A DNA stretch of 30,756 bases from an uncultured Lachnospiraceae bacterium (lineage in GTDB: Bacteria; Bacillota; Clostridia; Lachnospirales; Lachnospiraceae). Below the pieces are notes generated by a model. That model saw only the letters and a program-made list of their open reading frames with translations. It made no database searches and was not told where the DNA came from. The position numbers and the translations under genes were made by a program. Shown here piece after piece: positions 16,195 to 24,160 of the stretch; the first letter of the stretch is position 1, and each line of letters begins with the position of its first letter. The stretch lies in NCBI GenBank assembly GCA_902489925.1, contig CABUBX010000011.1, positions 1-30,756 on the forward strand, given 5' to 3'.

Positions 16195-16587
16195 TTAATA
16201 ACCCTCTTTGAGTGTCAATTCAAATTTGTCACCGTCATAAATTGGTGTGGCATCAATGGCGGTATTAACCATCTCTCCGCCTTTAGTAATGCACCACCAT
16301 TGCTGCGCGTCATCATCGGCTGTTTCGCTGTCAACAGTTAAAATATAAAGGCCGTACGGACCTTGCTCGCCTTCGATGAGCTTGTCTTTAAGCAGCACTT
16401 CACCAAGATAGGCAGCATCCGTCGTATAAGAAAATGCTTTTTCGCTGCCGTCACCATGAATGACCGTCACTTCAATCTTTTTTGAGCCTTCTTTTGTTTC
16501 AGGTTTAAATTTCATGTACAGCAGACCGGCTGCGGCAATAAATAAAACTAAAATAACGGCGGCAATTATTGTACTTTTTTTCTTCAT
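16195..16587 (-). CDS. DUF4430 (transcobalamin C-domain-like) exported protein
   Basis: The 130-residue product has a basic start and one membrane segment (about 6-26), then a single compact beta domain with QQWWCITKGGEMVNTAIDATPIYDGDKFELTL, the DUF4430 signature related to the C-terminal domain of transcobalamin. It lacks a lipobox, so it is probably membrane-tethered with the domain outside. It is immediately followed (no gap) by the ECF S component and may capture or hand over a ligand to it. The transcobalamin likeness suggests a cobamide, but DUF4430 proteins are not all corrinoid binders and no cobalamin riboswitch is visible. Confidence 0.8.
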   Translation of the reverse strand: MKKKSTIIAAVILVLFIAAAGLLYMKFKPETKEGSKKIEVTVIHGDGSEKAFSYTTDAAYLGEVLLKDKLIEGEQGPYGLYILTVDSETADDDAQQWWCITKGGEMVNTAIDATPIYDGDKFELTLKEGY

Positions 16588-16613
16588 TGTAAATCCTCCA
16601 AAATTAAATGATG

Positions 16614-17393
16614 TTATTTAAAAGATATATTTTTAGTCAGTATACGCTGACAAAGAGACCACGAGCGAATGACATCTTCATAAGTCCTGCATTCAATCGT
16701 ATAGGTCTTTGCGTCAGGCAGAGCCGTATCAAGTTGTTTTAAAAGGTGCTCTGCCGGGATGCTTCCGCAATCAAGTGCCTTGTGGCTGTCACTTTTTCCG
16801 TCATTGTTATGAAGATGGACGTGACGGATAAAAGGCGTCATGTCGTTTGCCCATTGTATCGGTGAAAAGTCGGACCAGCAATTGGCGTGGCCGATATCAA
16901 GGCAAAGCCCAAAGGCAGGATGTGAAATCAACTTTGCTGCCTGCACTAAAGACTCCGGAGACGAATCAAAGACATTTTCAGCCAATATTTCTATTGAAGT
17001 ATCTTTATCATCCAAAAATTCATGATAAAAGTCTGCAATTCTTTCAGCAAGCCCAATCGTCATATAGATTTGCGGAAGATAGCAGGAATGAAAAATAATT
17101 TTTTTTGCATTGAGCTTTTTGGCTGCTGTGTAGGCTTCATTATAGCGGCGCAGCGTCACCTTTCGGATTTCACTGTCATAGGCCATTGGGTTTAAGTCTA
17201 AAAACGGACCGTGCAGTGTTAAGTGTTCACATTCCATATAGTCGAGACGCTTTTCGTAGGCAAGTAATGTCTGCGATAAATTATCAAGATTATCTGAAAT
17301 GGAAAATTCAATGCTTTCTACACCCATATGCGTTTGACGTATAATATCACGCATTTGACTGTCTGAAAGCAGATGGCTGAAATAAATCATCAT
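16614..17393 (-). CDS. Sugar phosphate isomerase/epimerase-like TIM barrel (AP_endonuc_2 family)
   Basis: The 259-residue protein has the xylose-isomerase-like TIM-barrel pattern of IolI/IolE-type enzymes and endonuclease IV. Candidate divalent-metal ligands are the Glu in EILAENV, Asp and His in LCLDIGHAN, His in RHVHLHNNDG, and Glu in TYTIECRTYE. Cytoplasmic. AAGGAGG lies just before two adjacent ATGs (17393 and 17390); spacing favours the second. It is 23 bp downstream of the RNA methyltransferase gene and 26 bp upstream of the DUF4430 gene, in one apparent operon. Substrate and reaction cannot be named: the family includes isomerases, epimerases and nucleases. Confidence 0.85.
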   Translation of the reverse strand: MMIYFSHLLSDSQMRDIIRQTHMGVESIEFSISDNLDNLSQTLLAYEKRLDYMECEHLTLHGPFLDLNPMAYDSEIRKVTLRRYNEAYTAAKKLNAKKIIFHSCYLPQIYMTIGLAERIADFYHEFLDDKDTSIEILAENVFDSSPESLVQAAKLISHPAFGLCLDIGHANCWSDFSPIQWANDMTPFIRHVHLHNNDGKSDSHKALDCGSIPAEHLLKQLDTALPDAKTYTIECRTYEDVIRSWSLCQRILTKNISFK

Positions 17394-17416
17394 ATCCTCC
17401 TTAGGTTCATCGTGAT

Positions 17417-18811
17417 TTACTGCGGTTTTTTGGAGAGAAGGCAGATTGTTTCACAATGCACCGTATTTGGGAACATATCGACACAGCAGGCCTTTTCGAC
17501 ACGGTAGCCCCTTGCAAGCAGTTTTTCCAAATCTCTTGCAAGACTTGTCGGTTTGCATGAAATGTAGACCATACGATTGACACCGTAGTCGATGATTTTA
17601 TCAAGAGCTTTCGGATGAATACCATCGCGCGGCGGGTCAAGAACAATAAAGTCAGGGCGCTCATTGATTGTATCGAGCATTTTTAATACGTCACCGGCAA
17701 TAAATTCACAGTTATCAAGATGATTTAAAGCGGCATTTTCCTTTGCTGCCAAAACAGCCTCCTCCACAATTTCCACACCGATGACTTTCTTTGAAACCGG
17801 CGCAAGAATCTGCGCAATTGTGCCGGTACCGCTGTATAAGTCAAAGACAGTCTGATTTTTTGTATCACCTATATAATCTCTTGCTTTGCTGTAGAGCACT
17901 TCGGCGCCAAGTGAATTTGTCTGGAAGAAAGAAAACGGTGTGATTTTAAATTTAAGCCCTAAAATTGTTTCGTAAAAATAATCTCGTCCCCAAAGAATCC
18001 GCGTCTCGTCACTTTGGACAACATCGGCAAGACTGTCATTGATAATGTGAAGTATACCTGTAATCTGTCCGTCAAGCTCAAGAGAAAGAAGACGGGTGCA
18101 TAAAGGCGCAAGGTCATGGCTTTCCTGACTTGTTGTGACTAAATTGATTAAAATTTCGCCGGATGTCTGGGCACGTCTGATGAGCAGGTGGCGAAGCCAG
18201 CCGGTATGCTGCATTTTTTTGTAAAAAGCAGCCGGATATTCTTTGAAATAGTCAAGAACGACAGTAAGAATTTTTGTAAAATCCTCATGGACAATTTTAC
18301 AGTCATCCGTTGTGAGAATATCGTAGGTGCTTCCTTTTTTATGTAAACCTAAAGAAAGGGGACCGTCTTTAAATTCGTCGCCGAAAGAAAACTCCATTTT
18401 ATTTCTGTAGCCGAATTGCAGAGGGCTTCCGATAATGCCTTCAAACTGATAGTCGGCGTTATCGTCACTGTCTGTCTGCTGTCCGTCTTTGATGGCGGCA
18501 TCCAACAGTGCTTTGACCTGACGGCTTTTCATTTTGAGTTGTTCATCATAGGCCATTGTCTGATACATACAGCCGCCGCAGGCCGGAAAGTTTTTGCAGA
18601 CAGCTGCATTTGTTTCAAGCGGCGATGGCGCTAAAACCTCCATCAGACGGGCTTCAAGGCGGCTGCCCTTTTTCTTATTGATAAGTCCTTTGATTGTCTG
18701 ACCGGGAATGCCGTTTTTCACAGTGATGATTTGTTCATCGACGCGAACGCGTCCTTTATTGGGAAAGTCCACACTTTCTATAATACCTTCAAAAAATTCA
18801 CCTTTTTTCAT
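17417..18811 (-). CDS. rlmD: 23S rRNA (uracil-5-)-methyltransferase, RlmD/RumA type
   Basis: This SAM-dependent enzyme makes 5-methyluridine in 23S rRNA. The 464-residue protein has an N-terminal TRAM domain (about 1-60), a 4Fe-4S cluster motif with Cys72, Cys78, Cys81 and Cys171, the SAM site VFDLYSGTGTIAQIL (about 322-336), FIVLDPPRDG (388-397), the catalytic nucleophile Cys419 in VYISCKPTSLARDL and the base Glu454 in VHCETICLL. Start ATG 18811 follows AAAGGA at some distance. In Firmicutes one such enzyme can modify two sites (RlmCD), so the exact uridine is uncertain. It leads an apparent operon with the TIM barrel, DUF4430 and S-component genes. Confidence 0.93.
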   Translation of the reverse strand: MKKGEFFEGIIESVDFPNKGRVRVDEQIITVKNGIPGQTIKGLINKKKGSRLEARLMEVLAPSPLETNAAVCKNFPACGGCMYQTMAYDEQLKMKSRQVKALLDAAIKDGQQTDSDDNADYQFEGIIGSPLQFGYRNKMEFSFGDEFKDGPLSLGLHKKGSTYDILTTDDCKIVHEDFTKILTVVLDYFKEYPAAFYKKMQHTGWLRHLLIRRAQTSGEILINLVTTSQESHDLAPLCTRLLSLELDGQITGILHIINDSLADVVQSDETRILWGRDYFYETILGLKFKITPFSFFQTNSLGAEVLYSKARDYIGDTKNQTVFDLYSGTGTIAQILAPVSKKVIGVEIVEEAVLAAKENAALNHLDNCEFIAGDVLKMLDTINERPDFIVLDPPRDGIHPKALDKIIDYGVNRMVYISCKPTSLARDLEKLLARGYRVEKACCVDMFPNTVHCETICLLSKKPQ

Positions 18812-18848
18812 AATTCAATCCTTTTCAATCATATAAACGTTAATGTGC

Positions 18849-18891
18849 AAAAAACACCGAAGGATAAGCTCAAAAGCCATATCCTCCGGTG
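18849..18891 (-). terminator. Rho-independent terminator of the flavoprotein gene
   Basis: On the minus strand CACCGGAGGATA (18880-18891) pairs with TATCCTTCGGTG (18855-18866) with one mismatch, followed by TTTTTTG. It lies 38 bp after the flavoprotein stop. Confidence 0.88.
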
Positions 18892-18929
18892 CTATTTTAA
18901 CATAGAAAAAGGGGGTTTTCAATAAATCT

Positions 18930-19865
18930 TTACTTTATGCAGGCCGCCGCATTAATTGCGGCAACCGCGCCGTCGGCCGCAGCTGTGACAGCCTGACGAA
19001 CCTGCTTTGCACAAATATCTCCGGCAGCAAAAACACCGTCAATATTTGTCTGCATTTTTTCATTGACGGTAATAAAGCCGTTATCGGTATGCAGACCATC
19101 AAAAAGCGATGTATTTGGCACTGAACCGGCATAAAGAAAAATACCGCAGTTGTCATCTTTGATTGTTGTTACTGTATTATCAGTTTCATTTTTTATATCG
19201 AGTGCTTCAACATGGTGTTCGCCGTAAACTGCCGAAAGTCGGGAGGAGGTCAATACACGGATGTTTGAAGCAGCCTTCACTTTGTTTAAAAATTCGGGAA
19301 TACAGCCGAGAGTGTCTTCAAAGTGAATGATTGTGACTGATTTGGCAAATTTTGAAAGGTAAAGCGCCTCTTTGACAGCGCCGTCGGCACCGCCGACAAC
19401 ATAAACATTTTTACCCGCATAGTTTTCAGCAGACTTTGCGGCATTCATACCGATACCTTTGCCCCAAAGACGGTCTTCACCTGTAATATTGAGACGTCTT
19501 GGTGTACAGCCAGCGGCGATAATCACTGTTTTCGCAAGATATACATGGGCTTCTTTTCCGTCCGTATCATTTTTAGATACTTCTGTATGAATTTCTTTAA
19601 TATCACCTTGAAGCTTTGTTTCGATGACTGTTTCGTAAATGATTTCAACACCGGATGCAAGCGCCTGAGCTTTCATACGGTTTGCGAATGTTTCGCCGGT
19701 CTCATCTTGAATCAGGGCAGAGTAGTGGGTTACTGTGGAAACTTTTCCGATTGTACCTCCGATAGAAGCTTTCTCAATAACAAGTGTTTTCATGCCGCGG
19801 CTGACGGCATAAATGCCTGCGCTGATTCCTGCCGGGCCTGCGCCAATAATAATGATATCGTACAT
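18930..19865 (-). CDS. Thioredoxin-reductase-like flavoprotein lacking the CxxC motif
   Basis: The 311-residue protein has the TrxB fold: FAD site GAGPAG (8-13), VIEKASIGGTIG, the NAD(P)H site VVGGADGAVKEAL (156-168), and the closing FAD motif IDGVFAAGDICAKQVRQAVTAAADGAVAA. In thioredoxin reductase a redox-active CATC/CxxC precedes the NADPH motif; here that stretch (about 138-149) reads IGMNAAKSAENY and has no cysteine, so it cannot reduce thioredoxin by the usual route. Options are a ferredoxin:NAD(P)H-type reductase or an uncharacterised oxidoreductase. Start ATG 19865 follows GAAAGGAAGA; the longer open frame upstream is AT-rich noncoding DNA. It is divergent from the LacI gene and has its own promoter and terminator. 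Confidence 0.88.
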   Translation of the reverse strand: MYDIIIIGAGPAGISAGIYAVSRGMKTLVIEKASIGGTIGKVSTVTHYSALIQDETGETFANRMKAQALASGVEIIYETVIETKLQGDIKEIHTEVSKNDTDGKEAHVYLAKTVIIAAGCTPRRLNITGEDRLWGKGIGMNAAKSAENYAGKNVYVVGGADGAVKEALYLSKFAKSVTIIHFEDTLGCIPEFLNKVKAASNIRVLTSSRLSAVYGEHHVEALDIKNETDNTVTTIKDDNCGIFLYAGSVPNTSLFDGLHTDNGFITVNEKMQTNIDGVFAAGDICAKQVRQAVTAAADGAVAAINAAACIK

Positions 19866-19911
19866 AAAGGTCTTCCTTTCAAAATAATGCGGTTGTTTCT
19901 TTGTTGACCTA

Positions 19912-19940
19912 AATATACTACAAATTTTTGATAAAGTAAA
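19912..19940 (-). promoter_or_regulatory. Promoter of the TrxB-like gene
   Basis: Read on the minus strand: TTTACT (19935-19940), 17-bp spacer, TATATT (19912-19917), about 47 bp before the ATG at 19865. Confidence 0.5.
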
Positions 19941-20063
19941 ATTATAAATAATTATTTTGCAATAAAAATAAATTATATGATAAAAAGAAAAAAGTGAAGA
20001 AAGAAAAAATAAAATCAGCATTATAGACAAAAAGCAACATTTAATTTTAGTGAATATCCCAAC

Positions 20064-20091
20064 TTGTAAAATGAAAAAAACGGAGTATAAT
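20064..20091 (+). promoter_or_regulatory. Promoter of the LacI-family gene
   Basis: TTGTAA (20064-20069), 16-bp spacer and a consensus TATAAT (20086-20091). The start of transcription falls near 20098, just before the palindrome at 20104. Confidence 0.65.
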
Positions 20092-20103
20092 GTGAAATAT
20101 AAA

Positions 20104-20117
20104 TGAAAACGCTTTCA
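20104..20117. promoter_or_regulatory. Cre/LacI-type operator at the lacI-family gene
   Basis: TGAAAACGCTTTCA fits the cre consensus TGWAARCGYTWNCA. It overlaps the early transcribed region, where a bound repressor would block elongation. It could be bound by the local LacI-type protein (autoregulation) or by CcpA. Confidence 0.75.
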
Positions 20118-20131
20118 AAAAGGAGGAAGAA

Positions 20132-21169
20132 ATGGCAGCATCTATATACGATGTGGCAAAAAGAGCGGGTGTTTCGATATCGACAGTATCAAGAATATTA
20201 AACAATAGTGCCGGTGTCAGCGATAAGAAGCGTAAGGCCGTTATGGAGGCGGTAGCTTATTATCAATATGAGCCAAATCAATTTGCAAGAGGACTTGTAA
20301 CCCAGACAACCAATATGATTGGTGTTTATATACCGGTTTTAAACGATAGTGTATCCGTGTTTGAGGGTGATTATAATCTTGAGCTGTTTAAAGGAATTGA
20401 AGAAACGCTTAATGAGAGTGGATATTCCATGGTTCTTATTTGCGAGAATCGTAAGAGAGAATCAAGTGCAGTGCCAAAGTATTTGGAGTATATTAAGCAA
20501 AAAAGAATCGATGGCTTAATTATGAGCAGTTTAACGAATGTCAAAGACCATCGTGCGGATGAGATTGCATTCAGTGAGATTTTAGAAGAAGGCTATCCGA
20601 TGGTATATATCGGAAAAAAAGTGCATCATAAGGGAATTAATGTCTATGCTCAATTTGAAAAATATACGATGCAGATGATTGATATCCTGATGGAAAATAA
20701 TCATGAGAATATATTGTTGTATTATCAAGAAGTTCATCAGAGATACATTGACAGTATTTTAGAAAAGTATCGTAAGTATCCAAAGATTCATATATATCCT
20801 AGGATGCTTGCCTCAGAAAGTCGATATGATGATATTCTTGCCTATAAGGATGTGAAAAAATATTATATGGATAAAAAGGTAACGGCAGTGTGCGGTATGA
20901 GCATTGAACAGACGCAGGTGTTTTTGAATTGCTGTGCCAAGTCAGGAGTTAAGATTCCTGAGCAGTTATCGGTGATATCGGCGGAACATAAAGAAAATCA
21001 GGGCAGCCTTTTATATCCTAAAATATCGTCATTCTATGTACCGGCGAGACAAATGGGGCGTGGGGCAGCCAAGCTGCTTTTAGAAAATATTAAGATGCCA
21101 ACCATGACTTCTGCATCAATGGAATATCAAACAGTATTTTGCCAAAGAGATTCTATAAGACATCTATAG
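20132..21169 (+). CDS. LacI-family transcriptional regulator
   Basis: The 345-residue repressor has the LacI DNA-binding head (IYDVAKRAGVSISTVSRILNN, residues 5-25, with hinge helix region YEPNQFARGLVTQ) and a periplasmic-binding-protein-like ligand domain (from about 62: MIGVYIPVLNDSVSVFEGDYN) ending with the usual ISSFYVPARQMGRGAAKLLLENI. The start follows AAGGAGGAAGAA. It heads a plus-strand block of sulfatase, sugar symporter and GH3 glycosidase, and matching palindromes lie both before its own gene and before the sulfatase gene, so it most likely represses that pathway until the imported sugar or a product binds. Confidence 0.95.
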   Translation: MAASIYDVAKRAGVSISTVSRILNNSAGVSDKKRKAVMEAVAYYQYEPNQFARGLVTQTTNMIGVYIPVLNDSVSVFEGDYNLELFKGIEETLNESGYSMVLICENRKRESSAVPKYLEYIKQKRIDGLIMSSLTNVKDHRADEIAFSEILEEGYPMVYIGKKVHHKGINVYAQFEKYTMQMIDILMENNHENILLYYQEVHQRYIDSILEKYRKYPKIHIYPRMLASESRYDDILAYKDVKKYYMDKKVTAVCGMSIEQTQVFLNCCAKSGVKIPEQLSVISAEHKENQGSLLYPKISSFYVPARQMGRGAAKLLLENIKMPTMTSASMEYQTVFCQRDSIRHL

Positions 21170-21180
21170 AGATGTCTTAT
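21155..21180. promoter_or_regulatory. Perfect 11-bp inverted repeat at the lacI stop codon
   Basis: ATAAGACATCT (21155-21165) and AGATGTCTTAT (21170-21180) flank ATAG, and the lacI stop TAG lies within the loop. A short AU-rich stretch follows (ATATTTAAAC), so it may act as a weak terminator or attenuator, or protect the 3' end of the regulator message. Confidence 0.5.
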
Positions 21181-21192
21181 ATATTTAAACAA

Positions 21193-21210
21193 TTTGAAAG
21201 CGCTTTCAAA
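21193..21210. promoter_or_regulatory. Cre/LacI-type operator upstream of the sulfatase
   Basis: TTTGAAAGCGCTTTCAAA is a perfect 18-bp palindrome centred on CG and a full match to the cre core. It lies 26 bp before the sulfatase ATG and shares its core with the site at 20104-20117. Confidence 0.85.
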
Positions 21211-21236
21211 AATACGAATGAGAAGGGAGAAAAACT

Positions 21237-22739
21237 ATGAAAGCTATTATGGTTATGTATGATTCATTAAACAGACATATGCTGGAGACGTATGGCTGTG
21301 ACTGGACGAAAACGCCAAACTTTAATCGGTTAGCTGAAAGAAGCGTTCAGTTTGACAACTGCTTTGTGGGAAGTATGCCGTGTATGCCGGCAAGACGAGA
21401 GCTTCACACGGGAAGACCTAATTTTTTCCACAGAAGCTGGGGACCTATAGAGCCTTTTGATGATTCTATGCCGCAGCTTTTAAAGGAGGCGGGAATATAT
21501 ACACATCTTGTCAGTGACCATCAGCATTATTGGGAGGATGGCGGCTGTACTTATCATAATCGATATTCGTCATGGGAAATTTCAAGAGGTCAGGAAGGTG
21601 ATTTGTGGAAGGCAGATTTATCGTGTCAATATGATAAGAAAACAGTCTTTAAAAATAAAGAGGTGATGCTTTCCTACCCTCCATACACAAGGATGATGAC
21701 GCATGACTTGGTGAATAGAAATTATATGGATACAGAGGAAAAAACTTCTCAGGCAGTAACCTTTAGGGCAGGCCTTGAGTTTCTTGAAAAAAATCATAAA
21801 GAAGACAACTGGTTTTTACAAATAGAGACATTTGACCCACATGAACCGTTTTACACTTTAAAAGATGATAAAGCACTGTATCCGCATACTTTTGTTGGCG
21901 ACAGTGAGATGGAAGCCGATTGGCCTCCGTATGCACCTGTGGCGGAGGATAAAAATACAATAGAGCATGTTCGGTATGAGTATGCTGCGCTTTTGAGCAA
22001 ATGCGACCGTTATTTGGGAAAAGTCCTTGATATGATGGATAAATATAATTTGTGGGAAGATACAATGCTTATTGTGAATACGGACCATGGATTTTTATTG
22101 GGAGAACATGATTGGTGGGGAAAAACATCGATGCCGATTTTTAATGAAATTTCCCATATTCCACTTTATATTTATGACCCAAGGCGAAAATCCTGCAAGG
22201 GTATTCGCAGAAAAGCGATTGTCCAGACAATGGATTTGGCACCGACGCTTTTGGAATATTTTGGCGTCGCTATTCCGAAAGATATGCTTGGAAAGCCTTT
22301 GAACGGTGTGATGGATACGGATGAAAAAATCAGAGATTACGCAGTCTTTGGTTATCATGGAAGTCAGATAGATATTACGGACGGACAATATGTCTACATG
22401 TATGCGGCACCAAATCCGCAAGTGCCGGTCTATGAATATACGTTAATGCCGACACATATGAGACAAATGTTTCAGCCGGGAGAGCTTCAAAATATAGAGC
22501 TGGCAGGTCCTTTTTCGTTTACAAAGGGATGTAAGGTGATGAAAATTAAAAAAGCTGATATGATGGGGGATACAACATCTTTTGGAACAATGCTTTTTAA
22601 AATTGACGATGCTGGACAGACTGTTCAAATTCATGATGAAGCAGTGGAAAATGAGATGCGAAACGCGATAAAAGAATGTATGCGGCAAAATGATGCACCA
22701 TCTGAGCTTTTTGGGCGTATGGGTTTTAGTGTAAATTAA
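21237..22739 (+). CDS. Cytoplasmic Cys-type sulfatase (formylglycine-dependent, S1-type)
   Basis: The 500-residue protein is a type I sulfatase that removes a sulfate ester using a Cys converted to formylglycine. The maturation motif is CMPAR (Cys49-Arg53) followed by RELHTGR; the usual Ser two residues after Pro is Ala here, a form seen among Cys-type sulfatases matured by radical-SAM anSME. Other metal and active-site segments are MYDSLNRH with Asp9, ETFDPHEPF and NTDHGFLLGEHDWWGK. There is no signal peptide, so it acts inside the cell on imported substrate. The anSME maturase gene is not in this window. Start 21237 follows AGAAGGGAG. It is followed within 14 bp by the symporter gene. The precise sulfated sugar is not deducible. 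Confidence 0.92.
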   Translation: MKAIMVMYDSLNRHMLETYGCDWTKTPNFNRLAERSVQFDNCFVGSMPCMPARRELHTGRPNFFHRSWGPIEPFDDSMPQLLKEAGIYTHLVSDHQHYWEDGGCTYHNRYSSWEISRGQEGDLWKADLSCQYDKKTVFKNKEVMLSYPPYTRMMTHDLVNRNYMDTEEKTSQAVTFRAGLEFLEKNHKEDNWFLQIETFDPHEPFYTLKDDKALYPHTFVGDSEMEADWPPYAPVAEDKNTIEHVRYEYAALLSKCDRYLGKVLDMMDKYNLWEDTMLIVNTDHGFLLGEHDWWGKTSMPIFNEISHIPLYIYDPRRKSCKGIRRKAIVQTMDLAPTLLEYFGVAIPKDMLGKPLNGVMDTDEKIRDYAVFGYHGSQIDITDGQYVYMYAAPNPQVPVYEYTLMPTHMRQMFQPGELQNIELAGPFSFTKGCKVMKIKKADMMGDTTSFGTMLFKIDDAGQTVQIHDEAVENEMRNAIKECMRQNDAPSELFGRMGFSVN

Positions 22740-22752
22740 GGAGGAAAATGTT

Positions 22753-24132
22753 ATGGAGAAGAATACATATGCAAAAGCATCGTTTATCGATGTTGTTAAA
22801 TATTCATTTGGGGGCGTTGGCTCAAACTTGGCATTCTTGCTTGTGATGTCTTATTTGACATTTTTTTATACGGATATTTTTGGAATAAGTTCAATGACCG
22901 TTGCCGGTCTGATGATGGTTGCCCGTTTAATTGATGCATTTACAGACCCGTTGATGGGAATGCTCGGTGACCATACAGTGAGTAATTTTGGCAAATATCG
23001 TCCGTGGATTATTTTTGGGGCACCGATTTTAGGGTTATTTATATTTTTACTTTTTACTGCACCGAATTTGTCTCCGATGATGAAGGTTGTCTATGCTTAT
23101 GTGATTTATATTTTGTATTCATTGGCTTCAACAGTTGTGAATATTCCGTATCATGCATTGACACCTGTCATGAGTGAAGACCCCCAGCAGAGAACGGTTA
23201 TTGTAACATGGAAACAGGGCATGAGCATAGTTGCTCAGTTTATCATCACAATATGGGCATTGCCGCTTGTTGAAGCATTTGGCGGCGGCGCGAAAGGCTG
23301 GGCTATTTATGGCGCTTTAATCGGTGTGGCGACAACAGTTTCATTCTGGATTTGTGCATGGGGAGGCAAAAAATACGATATTTGTAAGAAAAGTATAACA
23401 GCGCAAAATACAGCAAAATTTAACTTTTTTAAGGATATGAAGCTGCTTTTTAAGAATAAGCCGATGATTATGCTGATGATTGCTTTTGGTACAGATGTTT
23501 TGGCAAATGCAACCTGCAGTGCAGTAAATGTTTATTATTTTAAATATGTGCTTCACAGAGAAGACTTAGTTGCAACAACAGCTTCTGTTATGCTGTGGAC
23601 AGGTATTATCGCAATTCCGCTGCTTCCGATTTTGACAAAGCTTTTAGGAAAGAAGCTTTTATATTGGCTGGGCAGTGCCGCGTCAATTATTCCATTATTA
23701 ATTTTATGGGTTCGCCCAACTGTCGGAATGACAATCATGATGTCTGCGTTTGGCGTTTTTGGTCTTGTTTCTAAATTCCCAAGCTTCTTAGGATGGGCAA
23801 TGCTTCCGGAATGTTCAGATTTTGCAGAATGGAAGTTTGGACAAAGAGCAGATGGACTTATGTCTTCATCACTGACTTTTATAAACAAATTGGGAATGGC
23901 TGTCGGTGGATTTATTGCAAGCTTTTTCCTAGGACTTGTTAATTTTATTCCGAATCAGGAACAGCCTGAGCAGGTGCTTGGAATGATTGTATTCCTTCGG
24001 TTTGGTATGCCGATTTTAGGTTATGTGGCATCGTTGATTTCTATGGCATTTTACGAGATTAATGATAAAAAATACGCGCAAATCAGAGCAGAATTAGATG
24101 AACGTTCCGAGAATGCAAAAAGCATTGGCTGA
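22753..24132 (+). CDS. GPH-family glycoside:cation symporter (MFS)
   Basis: The 459-residue membrane protein belongs to the glycoside-pentoside-hexuronide:cation symporter family (MelB, XynP, UidB relatives). Typical segments are KYSFGGVGSNLAF near the start, LIDAFTDPLMGMLGDHT with the family Asp residues, KYRPWI, and the late FAEWKFGQRADGLMSSSLTFINK. About twelve membrane segments. It would bring a glycoside, probably sulfated, into the cytoplasm, powered by sodium or protons. The start has GGAGGAAAA upstream with two nearby ATGs; 22753 fits the reading frame. It is 14 bp after the sulfatase and 28 bp before the GH3 gene, in one operon. Confidence 0.94.
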   Translation: MEKNTYAKASFIDVVKYSFGGVGSNLAFLLVMSYLTFFYTDIFGISSMTVAGLMMVARLIDAFTDPLMGMLGDHTVSNFGKYRPWIIFGAPILGLFIFLLFTAPNLSPMMKVVYAYVIYILYSLASTVVNIPYHALTPVMSEDPQQRTVIVTWKQGMSIVAQFIITIWALPLVEAFGGGAKGWAIYGALIGVATTVSFWICAWGGKKYDICKKSITAQNTAKFNFFKDMKLLFKNKPMIMLMIAFGTDVLANATCSAVNVYYFKYVLHREDLVATTASVMLWTGIIAIPLLPILTKLLGKKLLYWLGSAASIIPLLILWVRPTVGMTIMMSAFGVFGLVSKFPSFLGWAMLPECSDFAEWKFGQRADGLMSSSLTFINKLGMAVGGFIASFFLGLVNFIPNQEQPEQVLGMIVFLRFGMPILGYVASLISMAFYEINDKKYAQIRAELDERSENAKSIG

Positions 24133-24160
24133 TAAGGAATATGCAAAGGAGAATTTCGAT

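Noticed and set aside
16588..17416. Cobalamin riboswitch ahead of the DUF4430/S-component genes
   Set aside because: The gaps here are only 23-26 bp and no riboswitch-like conserved elements are seen.
19866..20030. Longer N-terminus for the TrxB-like protein
   Set aside because: The extension is AT-rich, contains the predicted promoter and precedes the standard start of the FAD-binding fold.
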